From contig JAFUFU010000008.1 of NCBI GenBank assembly GCA_017469785.1, forward strand, positions 130,642 through 194,641: 64,000 nucleotides of DNA, read 5' to 3'. Shown here in pieces: positions 8,687 through 18,522 of this stretch (within the stretch, counting starts at the first letter, position 1; each line of letters begins with the position of its first letter). This stretch comes from Treponema sp. Its GTDB lineage: Bacteria; Spirochaetota; Spirochaetia; Treponematales; Treponemataceae. The notes below the pieces were generated by a model. It ran no database searches. It had not been told where the DNA came from and was given only the letters and a program-made list of their open reading frames with translations. Both the position numbers and the translations under genes were made by a program.

Positions 8687-9520
8687 ATGAGTAAAGTTGT
8701 GCAGAGGCTTCTTGTTTTTTTTATTGGGTTGCCTTTAGTTATCAGCCTTGTTTGGTTCAATCAGTTTCATCACATAGCGCTGCATGTTTTGATTTTTGCG
8801 ACGGCTATTTTAGCTTCCAATGAGTTGTATTATCTTTTTGCCCGTAAGTTTTCCTTGCAGCCGAGGGCTGTCGTGGTCATTGCCAGCGGAATACCGGCTT
8901 TTGTCGGTGCTGTATGCGCTCTTTTTAAGCTCCCTGCAAATTTCATTGACTATTCTTTTCTTTTCGTCCTGCTATTGTGCATGACATACGAGGTTCTTTC
9001 TGCAGAAAAATTTGAAGATTCTCTCTCCCACTTGATTACTTCTGTTTTTATCGTTCTCTACACGGGATTTTTCCCGACATTTGTTTCGAAAATGACCGTC
9101 CATACATATTCTCGCGAGTTCATCGCTTTCTTCTTTCTTATGGTATGTATGTGTGACTCGGTTGCCTGGTTTTTTGGTGTTTTGTTCGGGAAAAACAACA
9201 AAGGCTTTGTGAAAGCAAGTCCTAATAAGTCAGTTGCAGGTTTCCTTGGAGGTTTTGCAGGAACTATGCTCACCGGGCTGATTGCCCATCTGGTTTTCCC
9301 GGAAGTATTTTTTGGTTCTCCCGTAAAAATCCTTATATTCGGATTCTGTGTGGCTTTTGTCGCAATTTCAGGAGATTTGGTGGAATCAGTAATTAAACGC
9401 TCCGTTGGCGTGAAAGATTCTGGAACGCTTATCCCCGGTCGCGGCGGTGTCCTTGATTCAATCGACAGCATCGTTTTTGTCGCCCCGCTTTATTATTTTG
9501 GAATCAATTTCTTGTTTTAG
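8687..9520 (+). CDS. cdsA: Phosphatidate cytidylyltransferase
   Basis: An integral membrane enzyme of 277 residues making CDP-diacylglycerol from phosphatidic acid and CTP. Several hydrophobic segments are visible (about 8-60, 68-100, 140-165, 185-230). The C-terminal signature GDLVESVIKRSVGVKDSGTLIPGRGGVLDSIDS is the CdsA hallmark. It lies 18 bases after uppS and 3 bases before dxr, in the same operon. Confidence 0.97.
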   Translation: MSKVVQRLLVFFIGLPLVISLVWFNQFHHIALHVLIFATAILASNELYYLFARKFSLQPRAVVVIASGIPAFVGAVCALFKLPANFIDYSFLFVLLLCMTYEVLSAEKFEDSLSHLITSVFIVLYTGFFPTFVSKMTVHTYSREFIAFFFLMVCMCDSVAWFFGVLFGKNNKGFVKASPNKSVAGFLGGFAGTMLTGLIAHLVFPEVFFGSPVKILIFGFCVAFVAISGDLVESVIKRSVGVKDSGTLIPGRGGVLDSIDSIVFVAPLYYFGINFLF

Positions 9521-9523
9521 GAT

Positions 9524-10633
9524 ATGAAAAAAATTCTTGTTTTAGGGGCCACTGGCTCAATCGGAACGAGTACTCTGGACATTCTTCGTAATGACTGCGA
9601 GGATTTTGTCTGTTGTGGTCTTTCAGCAAATTCTAAAAAAGAGGAGCTTGAGCGGCTCTCAGCTGAATTTTCCTGCCCTTCTTCGCTTACAAAAGACGAG
9701 GGAATTGATGGCATAAAGCGTCTTCTTGACGAGACAAAGCCTGATATCGTTGTAAACGGTATTGCAGGAAGCGCGGGGCTTCTTCCCAGCATGGCTGTCC
9801 TTGAGACTGGAACAGATCTTGCCCTTGCCAACAAGGAAACCGTGGTCATGGCCGGTCCTCTGATGTTTGACGCGGCAAAAAAAAGCGGTTCAAGGATTCT
9901 GCCCGTTGATTCAGAACATTCGGCGATTTTTACGCTTATCCATCAGTGCAAAAAAGAAAATCTCGATAAAATCATAATCACGGCCAGCGGCGGGCCTTTC
10001 CGCACCTATTCCCGGGACAAGCTTGCCAGAGTGAAGGTTGCTGATGCCTTGAAGCACCCTACATGGAACATGGGAGTCAAAATCACCATTGACTCGGCAA
10101 GCCTTGCCAACAAAGGCCTGGAGGTGATTGAGGCTGTCCGGCTTTTTGATGTTCAGGCAAGTCAGGTTCAGGTGGTTGTGCATCCCCAAAGCGTAATCCA
10201 TTCCCTTGTTCGCACAAAAGACGGCATCGTTTACGGGCAGTTCTCAGAACCGGACATGAAGCATCCTATTCTTCAGGCATTGGATTGGCCGGAAGTGCGT
10301 CATAATTTCATGAGACCTTTCGATTTGACTGACACTGCGGACGGATGCCGGACTCTTACCTTTGAAAAGCCGCGTATGGATGACTTTCCAATGCTTGGCA
10401 TTGCCTTTTATTGCGCCGAAAAAAGCGCTTCTTATCCGATTGTTTTCAATGCGGCTAATGAGATTGCGGTTCAGGATTTCATCGATGGAAGAATCGGCTT
10501 TCTGGATATTCCGGAGCTCGTGGGAAAAGTCCTTGAAGGCTCAGACTGGTCGAATTCTCCCCGTGATTTAAGCGATGTGTTCGAGGCGGACAGATTGGCA
10601 CGGGAAATGGCAAAAAAGTTTTTACGCAGATGA
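9524..10633 (+). CDS. dxr: 1-deoxy-D-xylulose 5-phosphate reductoisomerase
   Basis: This enzyme turns DXP into MEP, the committing step of the MEP isoprenoid pathway that feeds uppS. The NADPH-binding LGATGSIGTSTLDILR is at residues 7-22; LANKETVVMAG, PVDSEHSAIF and TITASGGPF-like segments mark the active site. 369 residues, slightly short but complete. The last codons (encoding LRR and the stop) lie inside a palindromic repeat, so its natural C-terminus may have been altered there. Confidence 0.97.
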   Translation: MKKILVLGATGSIGTSTLDILRNDCEDFVCCGLSANSKKEELERLSAEFSCPSSLTKDEGIDGIKRLLDETKPDIVVNGIAGSAGLLPSMAVLETGTDLALANKETVVMAGPLMFDAAKKSGSRILPVDSEHSAIFTLIHQCKKENLDKIIITASGGPFRTYSRDKLARVKVADALKHPTWNMGVKITIDSASLANKGLEVIEAVRLFDVQASQVQVVVHPQSVIHSLVRTKDGIVYGQFSEPDMKHPILQALDWPEVRHNFMRPFDLTDTADGCRTLTFEKPRMDDFPMLGIAFYCAEKSASYPIVFNAANEIAVQDFIDGRIGFLDIPELVGKVLEGSDWSNSPRDLSDVFEADRLAREMAKKFLRR

Positions 10634-10693
10634 ACACAGATGAACGCGGATTTTTTTATCTGCGTCTGTCCGCGTGTATCAGCGTCTGATTAA
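10624..10693. repeat. Intergenic palindromic repeat overlapping the dxr stop
   Basis: ACGCAGAT (10624-10631) and ATCTGCGT (10658-10665) are inverted arms, with further CAGATGAACGCGGA / TCCGCGT matches. Sequences of this kind recur between genes in many bacterial genomes. Here one arm supplies the final dxr codons and the stop. Confidence 0.65.
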
Positions 10694-10698
10694 ATTTT

Positions 10699-11817
10699 AT
10701 GACAATATTTATCGGAATCTTTTTTCTTGGACTGCTCGTTTTCATACATGAATTAGGGCATTTTGCTGTTGCCCGGCTCTGCGGTGTCAGAGTCAAGGCA
10801 TTTTCTATCGGTATGGGGCCTGTTCTTCTGCACTGGGAATGGATGGGCACGGACTGGCGAATTTCCCTTCTTCCTTTCGGTGGTTACTGTGCCATGAAGG
10901 GCGAGCAGGATTTTGAGGAATATTACAACCGGAACTCACAGATTGAAGGTGATTCTTTTTACGGCATCAAGCCTCTCTTCAGGGCTTTCATCGGTTTTGC
11001 AGGTCCTTTCTCGAATTTTCTCTTTTCTGTATTCGCTTTTTTTGTCATTGCCATTACAGGCTACACCTATTATTCGGCTGGAAACACAATCAGGCTCTCA
11101 ACTGATGAATATCCGGAACTTCACTCTCCCGCCGCCGACTCAGGAATTCTAAGCGGAGACAAAATCATCAGAATCAATGATAAAGAAATCTCAGACTTTT
11201 CTGACATTTACTCTGAGGTTGCCGTTCACCCGGATGAGGACATTCAGATTCAGGTTGAGAGAGAGGGTGAAATCCTCATTTTTTCCGTACACACTGACAT
11301 GAACCGTGATACCGGCGAGGGGAAAATCGGCGTGATGAGTGATCCTGATTCTGTTGAGGTCCGGGAGGCCAAGCGTTACGGCTTTTTTGAAGCTATGGGA
11401 CAGGGGTTTTCCAAGACTGCGAATTTAGTTTATCTTTCTCTTAAAGGAATCTCAATGCTTTTCAGGGGCGCCCATGTTTCTGAAAGCGTCGCAGGTCCAG
11501 CCAGAATTACCAGCATGCTTGGCCAGACAGCAAAGGCTGGATTTTCAGCGGGGATTAAAAGCGGAGTTGTATCCGTCCTGCAGTTCATGGCTTTAATAAG
11601 CGTGTCGCTTTTCATAATGAACCTGCTCCCGATTCCTATTCTGGACGGATTCCTTGTGCTTACATCGCTTATTGAGGCGATTTTCGGCATACGGGTTTCA
11701 CCAAAAGTGAGAAATATTGTACAATATGCTGGAATCGCGCTGATTGCGCTGCTTTTTACGATTGCCCTAAGCGGCGACTTCCATTATTTTTCGGAGCTTT
11801 TAAATGCAAAAAAATAA
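10699..11817 (+). CDS. rseP: Site-2 zinc metalloprotease RseP
   Basis: A membrane-embedded protease that cuts substrates within the bilayer, typically anti-sigma factors or leftover signal peptides. The zinc motif HELGH is at residues 17-21 in the first membrane helix, and the second ligand region is NLLPIPILDG near 310. A PDZ domain lies between (about 125-205, SGDKIIRINDKEISDFSDI). 372 residues, typical of the shorter one-PDZ form. It ends overlapping the next gene by 14 bases. Confidence 0.95.
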   Translation: MTIFIGIFFLGLLVFIHELGHFAVARLCGVRVKAFSIGMGPVLLHWEWMGTDWRISLLPFGGYCAMKGEQDFEEYYNRNSQIEGDSFYGIKPLFRAFIGFAGPFSNFLFSVFAFFVIAITGYTYYSAGNTIRLSTDEYPELHSPAADSGILSGDKIIRINDKEISDFSDIYSEVAVHPDEDIQIQVEREGEILIFSVHTDMNRDTGEGKIGVMSDPDSVEVREAKRYGFFEAMGQGFSKTANLVYLSLKGISMLFRGAHVSESVAGPARITSMLGQTAKAGFSAGIKSGVVSVLQFMALISVSLFIMNLLPIPILDGFLVLTSLIEAIFGIRVSPKVRNIVQYAGIALIALLFTIALSGDFHYFSELLNAKK

Positions 11818-13732
11818 GATCAAAAAATTCGCTTTCTTGGCTTTTTCAATTTTCTGTCTTGGTTTTTCTCTTTACGCACAGGCACACATTTCCACTCAGG
11901 CTCATTCAGGGACAGTTTCAAATGTGGCTTATCTAGAGGATTCTGACGGCTCTGTTTTTTCATCAGGAAACGACGGTTTTCTGATTAAGTGGACTGAAGA
12001 CGGCATGGGCGAGCATTATCAGATTTCTGACCTTCCAATCAAGATGATTGCCCGAAGTCCCAACGGATATGAAATTGCCGTCTACGAAAGCGACGGAGCT
12101 TCTTTGAACCGGGTTTCTGTCTGGAACTGGAAGACTTTTACGAGAAAATTCGCCTTCAGATTCACGGATTCCCTTACCAGCCTCGCCTACTCTGCAAAGG
12201 GAACATACATTATCTGCGGGACGGCAAGCGTAAGCGGGGCATTTTTCCTGAATCCACAGAACGGTTCCATCATAAAAAATAAAATAAAGGGAAATACTGG
12301 TGTCGTAAACTATATTCAGACATCTTCTTCCGAAAAATCAATGGTAACATACTCTCCAAAAGGAACCATCACCTATTACACTTTGCAAAACGGAGAGCAG
12401 AAGGCAAAGATAAATACTGAATATGACCTGACTCAATTCTGCATGTTCAACAACAGCGTGTTTTGCGCAGGAGTGCGCTCTAATGCGCTTTATATAATCC
12501 AGGCCGTGAACGGAAGCACAATCGCTTCCTACAATGTTAACAACCCAATCCTCATTGGCTCAAACAGTGTGAAAGATTTGTATTACATCACAAACGAGAA
12601 CCGCCAGTTTAAAATCTTCAAGGTTGCAAATGACAGAAACAAGGCCGTAATTGCTCCTGAGCTCCAGAGAACTTTCTCCGGACTTAAAAACGGTGAATCG
12701 GTCGTATGCGCTTCGCTTGCGGGCGAAGAAATCTATGCCGGAACGAATTTAGGCAACATCTATAAATTTGATTACGCGAAATCCGAGCGCGTTGACGTGC
12801 AGCAGTCACTTACGGAAAAAATGTACGATAAAATCTATGATGTTGCCGTAGTCGGAAACGATTTTTATTTTCTTACCCCTACTTCTCTTTTCCTGTCCAG
12901 CTATGAGAGCGCGAATGTTGACAGAAAAGCTGGAAATTCAGGATATACGAACTTGATTCCATACGGGGATAACATTATTTTATGGTCAAAAGACTCAAAA
13001 AAATCCGTTGTGCTTCTTGAGCTGGGGAGCGGCCGCATAAGCCAACTTTTTGCCCCGGAGGGAACGGTTCAGATTCTAAAACTGTATGAAAACTCGTTGA
13101 TTGACGTTGAGTCAAATTCTTCCGTAAACATCTTTGATATTCAAACGCTTAAAAAACGACAACTCTACAAAGGAACAAGCATTCAGGATGCGCTTCTTTA
13201 TAACGAAAATGACCTGTATGTCGCAAAATCAAGCGGCTCATCTCCCAACGTTCCCCTTCTGTATGTGAATGTAAACACGCAGGAAACAGTTCCACTTACA
13301 ATGAAGGGAAATGTCGCCTATTCTCTGGCCTATGATTATACAAGAGCAAATTCAGAAATCTACGGAATTACAATATATACGAACACAAGTACCAAACGGC
13401 TTACCACCTCTGTTTTCGCATACAAACCGCAGACTAAAAGCAGCCGTTATCTGCTTTCAATAACCGATGAAGACAGCGAGGCATTTACCAGTCTGTCCAA
13501 CACGATGCTCTTCACGAATATCGGAAAATCCCAGATTCGCTCATATAATTTTTCATCACGCCGGGATTTCCTGTACAGACGTTCTGCTTCAATGCCGATA
13601 AAGACAGTGGCGAATCAGAACAAAGTTGTTGTGCTGAATCGTGACGGCTCAATCAGCTGGTACAATCCGTCGCAAAACTCTGTTCTTGCTGACTGGTATC
13701 TGACTGTCGATGGCAGCTGGTTTGAATTCTAG
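11804..13732 (+). CDS. Exported WD40-like beta-propeller protein
   Basis: A 642-residue protein with a signal peptide (hydrophobic residues 9-25, cleavage near YAQA). The mature part opens with a WD-like repeat (AHSGTVSNVAYLEDSDGSVFSSGNDGFLIKWTEDG) and continues with degenerate blades about every 40-50 residues, ending with NRDGSISWYNPS. It is probably a periplasmic propeller that acts as a binding platform. It overlaps rseP by 14 bases, so it is co-translated with it. No enzyme motif is seen. Confidence 0.8.
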   Translation: MQKNKIKKFAFLAFSIFCLGFSLYAQAHISTQAHSGTVSNVAYLEDSDGSVFSSGNDGFLIKWTEDGMGEHYQISDLPIKMIARSPNGYEIAVYESDGASLNRVSVWNWKTFTRKFAFRFTDSLTSLAYSAKGTYIICGTASVSGAFFLNPQNGSIIKNKIKGNTGVVNYIQTSSSEKSMVTYSPKGTITYYTLQNGEQKAKINTEYDLTQFCMFNNSVFCAGVRSNALYIIQAVNGSTIASYNVNNPILIGSNSVKDLYYITNENRQFKIFKVANDRNKAVIAPELQRTFSGLKNGESVVCASLAGEEIYAGTNLGNIYKFDYAKSERVDVQQSLTEKMYDKIYDVAVVGNDFYFLTPTSLFLSSYESANVDRKAGNSGYTNLIPYGDNIILWSKDSKKSVVLLELGSGRISQLFAPEGTVQILKLYENSLIDVESNSSVNIFDIQTLKKRQLYKGTSIQDALLYNENDLYVAKSSGSSPNVPLLYVNVNTQETVPLTMKGNVAYSLAYDYTRANSEIYGITIYTNTSTKRLTTSVFAYKPQTKSSRYLLSITDEDSEAFTSLSNTMLFTNIGKSQIRSYNFSSRRDFLYRRSASMPIKTVANQNKVVVLNRDGSISWYNPSQNSVLADWYLTVDGSWFEF

Positions 13733-13759
13733 TAAAACCGGCTTATAATTAATGGTAGA

Positions 13760-15208
13760 ATGAGGCGACTTCTCTTATTTTCTTTTGTTTTTTCACTTTC
13801 TCTCAATATGTTGTCTGCTTTTTCCTGGACAGATGATGCTTTTAGGCTTGTTATAAGCGCGTCTCCAAGAGAAGTTCAGCGCGCTATAGAGACTGACTAT
13901 TCTTTCGGAAGTTTTACCCGGGGAGAAGAAAAAGAAAATTTGCTGATGGCCGCGCTGAAAACTTCCAGGGAAGCGGATGTGGTCAACATGCTGATGTCTC
14001 AGGCGAAAATATCTCCTGATTCTAAAACAAAGGATGGAAAGACCGCTTTTATGTACGCTTGCCAGTATGAAACCGATATTTCCGTTATAAAAGACGTGCT
14101 CAATTTTAACGCTCCATCCGACAAAGATAAATCCCGGAGAATTCTGGCCCGCGATACGGACGGTCTGACTTGTTTTGACTATGCCCGAAAAAACGAGCTG
14201 ATTTCCGAAGAAGTATTGGGATTGCTGGGCTTATATGCCCAAGAGCCTGCTGACGAGCCGGAAGAAAATCCGGAACCAGAAGACTCAGAAGAAGTTGCTG
14301 AAAGCGAGCCTGTGCCTGAGGTGTTGCCTCCACCACCGCTTGAAGATATTCCTGAAAGCGATGACAGCACAGAGCCGGCTGAAGAAACGTTTATTGGAGA
14401 TTTTTCTTATGATGTTCCGGACGCACTTACTGAGGAAGTTCCCCCTGACGTAAATTCTATTTTTGATCTGGCTCTTGCGCCAAGTCCGCTTCTTATTCCT
14501 GGAAGCCTGCATCTGTATGATTATGCAGACGATAAGGCCAGCCCGCTGCTGATTCCAGAAGCTCTTGTTGCAGCCGAAGAAGCCGCAAGACATTATATCG
14601 CAGATGCAAACAGGCGCGATTCAAGCGGAAAAACCAAGCTGATGATTGCCGCAAAGCAAGGCGATATATCAAAGATAGAAGATTTGCTTTATTCCGGGGC
14701 ACAAATTGATGCAAAAGATGACGAAGGCTGGACTGCTCTCATGTATGCAGCACGTTTCCAGAAGAATGCGGATGTCACTCAGCTTCTGCTTCTCAAAGGC
14801 GCCGACCGGACTCAAAAAAACAATTATGGATTGACAGCCCTGCTCCTTGCATCTGGATATGCAAAAAATGCAGACGTCATATCTCTTCTCCTTGATTCTT
14901 GTTCACCGGATTCTGATGAAGCCCGAGAGGCATTTGCCTATGGAATTTCCAGTTACAATGACACGCAGGCGTTGAATGCGTTTGTTAAGAAAAACGTTCC
15001 GGTCAATATTCCATTTAACGGAAAAACACCGCTTATGCTGGCCTGCCAGACAGGGCGGAATACAAAAATTATCGAATGGCTTCTTGCGAATGGCGCTTCA
15101 AAATATCAGGTTGAGGCACAAACAGGCAAGACAGCGTTCGATTATGCTAAAGAAAATAAAAAACTTCCGCACAATGTTACCTATTGGTCATTGAATCCGA
15201 ATTCATAA
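13760..15208 (+). CDS. Exported ankyrin-repeat protein
   Basis: A 482-residue protein with a signal peptide (to about residue 21, LSAFSW). Two ankyrin blocks are visible: an N-terminal one (about 60-140, KTAFMYACQYE) and a longer C-terminal one (about 285-470, with KTKLMIAAKQGDISKIEDLLYSGAQIDAKDDEGWTALMYAARF-type repeats). An acidic Pro/Glu linker (about 160-225) joins them. Such proteins mediate protein binding; the partner is unknown. It lies 28 bases after the WD-like gene and 13 before rsmD. The ribosome binding site is weak. Confidence 0.82.
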   Translation: MRRLLLFSFVFSLSLNMLSAFSWTDDAFRLVISASPREVQRAIETDYSFGSFTRGEEKENLLMAALKTSREADVVNMLMSQAKISPDSKTKDGKTAFMYACQYETDISVIKDVLNFNAPSDKDKSRRILARDTDGLTCFDYARKNELISEEVLGLLGLYAQEPADEPEENPEPEDSEEVAESEPVPEVLPPPPLEDIPESDDSTEPAEETFIGDFSYDVPDALTEEVPPDVNSIFDLALAPSPLLIPGSLHLYDYADDKASPLLIPEALVAAEEAARHYIADANRRDSSGKTKLMIAAKQGDISKIEDLLYSGAQIDAKDDEGWTALMYAARFQKNADVTQLLLLKGADRTQKNNYGLTALLLASGYAKNADVISLLLDSCSPDSDEAREAFAYGISSYNDTQALNAFVKKNVPVNIPFNGKTPLMLACQTGRNTKIIEWLLANGASKYQVEAQTGKTAFDYAKENKKLPHNVTYWSLNPNS

Positions 15209-15220
15209 TAAGGAAAACCC

Positions 15221-15769
15221 ATGAGAATTACAGGTGGAACACTAAAAGGTCGGGTTATCAAATGCCCAGATGGAATTATCAGGCCCGCAATGGACAGAAT
15301 GCGCGAGTCAGTTTTTGCAATCCTTGGGGATTTGAGCGAAAAATCATGGCTCGATTTGTTCTCAGGAAGCGGGACAATTGCGATTGAAGCCGTTTCCAGA
15401 GGTTCAAGGGATGTACAACTCTGCGAGAAAGACAAAATCAAAATAAAACAGGTTCTGGAGAACGTCTCCCTGACCGAAAAAGAGCTGGGAGTGAAAATAG
15501 GCTGCCACTTCATGGCTGTAGAGCTGTTCCTGAAGCGTTGCAAGGATACATTTGATTATATTTTTCTTGATCCGCCCTTCCCTTACAAATATCGCCTTGA
15601 CCTGATGAAAACAATCGAGAAACGCCGGCTTGTTAATGAAAACGGATTAGTCATGATTCACTTTCCGGAAGAGGATATGCTTCCTGAAAAAATCGGAACT
15701 CTGGTTCTGAAGGACAAACGTATTTATGGACGCTCAATCGTTCATTTTTATGCGCCGACAAATCTTTAA
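15221..15769 (+). CDS. rsmD: 16S rRNA (guanine966-N2)-methyltransferase
   Basis: A 182-residue class I methyltransferase. It begins MRITGGTLKGR, has the RPAMDRMRESVFAIL segment, the SAM-binding WLDLFSGSGTIAIEAVSRG (near 45) and the catalytic FLDPPF (near 113). Length and motifs match RsmD. In many genomes rsmD is next to coaD; here coaD is 12 kb away. Confidence 0.94.
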   Translation: MRITGGTLKGRVIKCPDGIIRPAMDRMRESVFAILGDLSEKSWLDLFSGSGTIAIEAVSRGSRDVQLCEKDKIKIKQVLENVSLTEKELGVKIGCHFMAVELFLKRCKDTFDYIFLDPPFPYKYRLDLMKTIEKRRLVNENGLVMIHFPEEDMLPEKIGTLVLKDKRIYGRSIVHFYAPTNL

Positions 15770-15787
15770 AATAACATAAAAAATATA

Positions 15788-15815
15788 TTGACTTTTGAAG
15801 AAAAAGTGTTAGCAT
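15788..15815 (+). promoter_or_regulatory. Promoter of the TPR gene pair
   Basis: TTGACT (15788-15793), a 16-base spacer and TAGCAT (15810-15815), in an A+T-rich gap 35 bases before the TTG start at 15850. Confidence 0.5.
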
Positions 15816-15849
15816 ATTAAATATGTAAAATTGTTTTCAGGTTAAAAAG

Positions 15850-16188
15850 TTGGATGAAACAAAAGTAAAAAACACACTGTCTTCTCATAGTATTCCCGAA
15901 GGGTTTATCAAAGTCACCGATAGACCGATTCAGGGGCTTACTTCTGAGCAAAAAGCTGTTCTCAATCGCAAAGGAAATGTGCTTTTCAATGAAGGAAAAT
16001 ATGATGCGGCATGTCGTATTTTTGTTACAACTGGATATTCTGACGGTTTAGCCAGAATCGGCGATCTTTACATGAAACAAAACCGCAGTCTGACCGCGCT
16101 GAAGTATTATCTCCTTGCTAATAACAAGGCAAAGTCGGAAGCCCTGTATGATAAAATAGCACATATTATTTCAATAATAATAAAGTAA
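15850..16188 (+). CDS. Small TPR-like protein
   Basis: A 112-residue protein starting at a TTG codon. Residues 35-105 resemble one and a half helical TPR-like hairpins (FNEGKYDAACRIFVTTGYSDGLARIGDLYMKQNRSLTALKYYLLANN). I do not know a named function. It is 23 bases before the larger TPR gene and probably co-transcribed with it. No ATG in this frame lies near the TTG, which is why that start is used. Confidence 0.6.
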   Translation: MDETKVKNTLSSHSIPEGFIKVTDRPIQGLTSEQKAVLNRKGNVLFNEGKYDAACRIFVTTGYSDGLARIGDLYMKQNRSLTALKYYLLANNKAKSEALYDKIAHIISIIIK

Positions 16189-16211
16189 TTTAAAAAAAGA
16201 GAGGATCATTC

Positions 16212-17360
16212 ATGAGTGATGAAATTTTCAAGGAATTTGATACTTCGCAATCGGTAACGGAGTACATTCCTGAAGAAAACGTACCTAATGAGATTTCAGA
16301 GTTGTCAAAGCTTGGCTATCAGCTCATAAAAGAAAATCGAATTGATGAGGCAAAAGAAGCTTTCAATAAAATTCTTGCCATCGAAGAAAATAACAATTAT
16401 GCACTGGTCGGATTGGGAGATGCCGAGCGCAAACAGGGACATTTCAGGGAAGCTGATTCCTATTATTCAAAGTGCCTGGAGTATCATCCGAATAATAACT
16501 ATGCGCTCTTTGGCCTTGCGGATTGCTACAAGGCTATGAATCAGTACCATCGGGCAATTGATATTTGGGAGCAGTATCTTATTCATGATGACAGGAATAT
16601 CACTGTTCTTACGCGTGTCGCAGATGCTTACCGCAAGATTCGTGATTTCAAAAAGTCCAAAGATTTGTATCTGTCCGTGCTTGACATGGAAGAAAACAAT
16701 TCCTATGCACTTATTGGTCTCGGACATCTTCACTATGATTTTAAGGAATACCGCGATGCCCTCTACTACTGGACAAAAATGCTGGAGAAGGACGAAACCT
16801 TCGTTGATATCCGTGTATTAACCTCAATCGGAAACTGCCACAGAAAGCTCAAGACTTTTGATAAAGGCGTCGTTTACTTCGAGCGGGCTTTGCAGCGTGA
16901 GCCGGATAATTTTTATGCGCTGTTTGGTCTGGCAGACTGCTACCGAGGAATGAACCAGCAGTTCCGTTCTATTGAATATTGGAATAAAATTCTTGACATG
17001 GATCCTGACAATAAAGTCATTCTCACACGTGCCGGAGACGCATACCGCAATACCGGTGATTATAAAACCGCGGCGGAGTATTACAACAAAGCTCTAGATA
17101 TCGAATTTGACGTTTATGCGGCCCTTGGTCTCGCTTTAATATGTAAGGGTGAAGGCCGTTATGATGAGGCAGCTGAGCGCTTGCAAGGTCTTATAAAAGG
17201 CGATCCAAGGAATTTCAGATTCTACATCGATTTGGCTGACTGTTATTTAAAACTCAATCAGAAGACAAAAGCAATTGATACGCTGAGAGGTGTTTCTCGC
17301 TACGGAATCCGCTCACCTGCGGTTTCAGAGATGCTTAACCGCCTTGAGCGCAATGCATAG
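16212..17360 (+). CDS. Tetratricopeptide repeat protein
   Basis: A 382-residue cytoplasmic protein made of about nine TPR units, starting near residue 33 (LGYQLIKENRIDEAKEAFNKIL) and ending near 370. The repeats are very regular, with NNNYALxGLGD-like turns. TPR scaffolds hold multiprotein complexes. The start has a GAGAGGA site. The 3' end overlaps the likely start of rlmN by 8 bases, so the two are coupled. No signal peptide. Confidence 0.85.
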   Translation: MSDEIFKEFDTSQSVTEYIPEENVPNEISELSKLGYQLIKENRIDEAKEAFNKILAIEENNNYALVGLGDAERKQGHFREADSYYSKCLEYHPNNNYALFGLADCYKAMNQYHRAIDIWEQYLIHDDRNITVLTRVADAYRKIRDFKKSKDLYLSVLDMEENNSYALIGLGHLHYDFKEYRDALYYWTKMLEKDETFVDIRVLTSIGNCHRKLKTFDKGVVYFERALQREPDNFYALFGLADCYRGMNQQFRSIEYWNKILDMDPDNKVILTRAGDAYRNTGDYKTAAEYYNKALDIEFDVYAALGLALICKGEGRYDEAAERLQGLIKGDPRNFRFYIDLADCYLKLNQKTKAIDTLRGVSRYGIRSPAVSEMLNRLERNA

Positions 17361-18423
17361 TCCTATGGCAGAGGTCGAAAAAATCGCTTTGGCGGGGCTG
17401 CTGCCCGAAGAAATCACGGAGTCTCTCTCTCTTAAACAGGCTTTCCGTGGCAAACAGATTTTTCAATGGATTGGGAAAGGCGCAGAGTCCTTTGATGAAA
17501 TGACTAATCTTTCCAAAGATTTGCGTGATAATCTTTCAGAAAAGGCCCTTCTCCGTTCTACCCTTGTTTCAAAAATCCTTGAAGATTCTGACGGCACGAT
17601 AAAGCTCCAGATTACTCTGAGCGATGGCCTTGCCGTTGAAACCGTTCTGCTTACTGACCGTGAAAGCAGAAAAACGGCTTGTGTCTCCTGTCAGGTCGGA
17701 TGCGCCATGAACTGCGCCTTCTGCCAGACCGGTCACTTGGGGCTTGCTCGTAATTTAACAGCCGGCGAAATCGTTGAACAATTCCTTTACCTCGAAAAAC
17801 ATGCGGGGCCTTTGGACAACATTGTTTTCATGGGTATGGGAGAGCCGATGATGAACCTCGAAAATGTTCGGAAGGCAATTGCAATCCTTACAAACAAGGA
17901 AGGTCGTGCTCTTTCAGGCAGGCGAATTACGCTTTCTACGTCAGGCGTTATAAAGGGAATCTATGACCTTGCAGATAACGGTCCTCAAATCAGGCTTGCC
18001 GTTTCGCTGACAACAGCTGACAGTGTTCTCCGTGAAAGGCTCATGCCTATTTGCCGAACAAATCCTCTTTCTGAGCTTCGGAAGGCTATAGACTACTTTG
18101 CGCGGAAAACCGGAAAACGAGTTACTCTTGAAGCGGCCTTGCTTCATGACACGAACACGAGCATTGAAAGTGCCACGAACATGATAAATTTCGCCCGGGG
18201 GCTTGACGTACATGTCAATCTCATTCCATGGAATCCGGTTGACGGACTTGAATTCAGCGAGCCCAGTGCTAAGGAATGTAAGAATTTTCTATATCACCTT
18301 GAAAAGGCCGGAATTAATGTAACGCTAAGGACTCGAAGAGGGCGTGAAATCGGCGGAGCCTGCGGCCAGCTAGGAAAAACACTGGTTTCAACGCAGGGAA
18401 ACGGAAAAAAACTGCCTGAATAA
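17353..18423 (+). CDS. rlmN: Dual-specificity 23S rRNA/tRNA adenine-C2 methyltransferase
   Basis: A radical SAM enzyme that methylates adenosine 2503 of 23S rRNA and A37 of some tRNAs. The radical SAM cysteines lie in CQVGCAMNCAFC (C117, C121, C124), and the C-terminal catalytic cysteine is in IGGACGQL. About 356 residues, normal length. The start is either 17353 (overlapping the TPR gene) or 17365; neither has a strong ribosome binding site, which suggests coupling. Confidence 0.95.
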   Translation: MHSPMAEVEKIALAGLLPEEITESLSLKQAFRGKQIFQWIGKGAESFDEMTNLSKDLRDNLSEKALLRSTLVSKILEDSDGTIKLQITLSDGLAVETVLLTDRESRKTACVSCQVGCAMNCAFCQTGHLGLARNLTAGEIVEQFLYLEKHAGPLDNIVFMGMGEPMMNLENVRKAIAILTNKEGRALSGRRITLSTSGVIKGIYDLADNGPQIRLAVSLTTADSVLRERLMPICRTNPLSELRKAIDYFARKTGKRVTLEAALLHDTNTSIESATNMINFARGLDVHVNLIPWNPVDGLEFSEPSAKECKNFLYHLEKAGINVTLRTRRGREIGGACGQLGKTLVSTQGNGKKLPE

Positions 18424-18463
18424 AAAATTGTGTTCAATATGTTTGCAGCAAAAAAAATATTTG

Positions 18464-18492
18464 TTGAATTTTTTGAACATACCATTTATAAT
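18464..18492 (+). promoter_or_regulatory. Promoter of the small HMA-like gene
   Basis: TTGAAT (18464-18469), exactly 17 bases, then a perfect TATAAT (18487-18492), 30 bases before the start at 18523. Confidence 0.7.
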
Positions 18493-18522
18493 GATTTATC
18501 ACGCACTTTGGAGAATTCATAA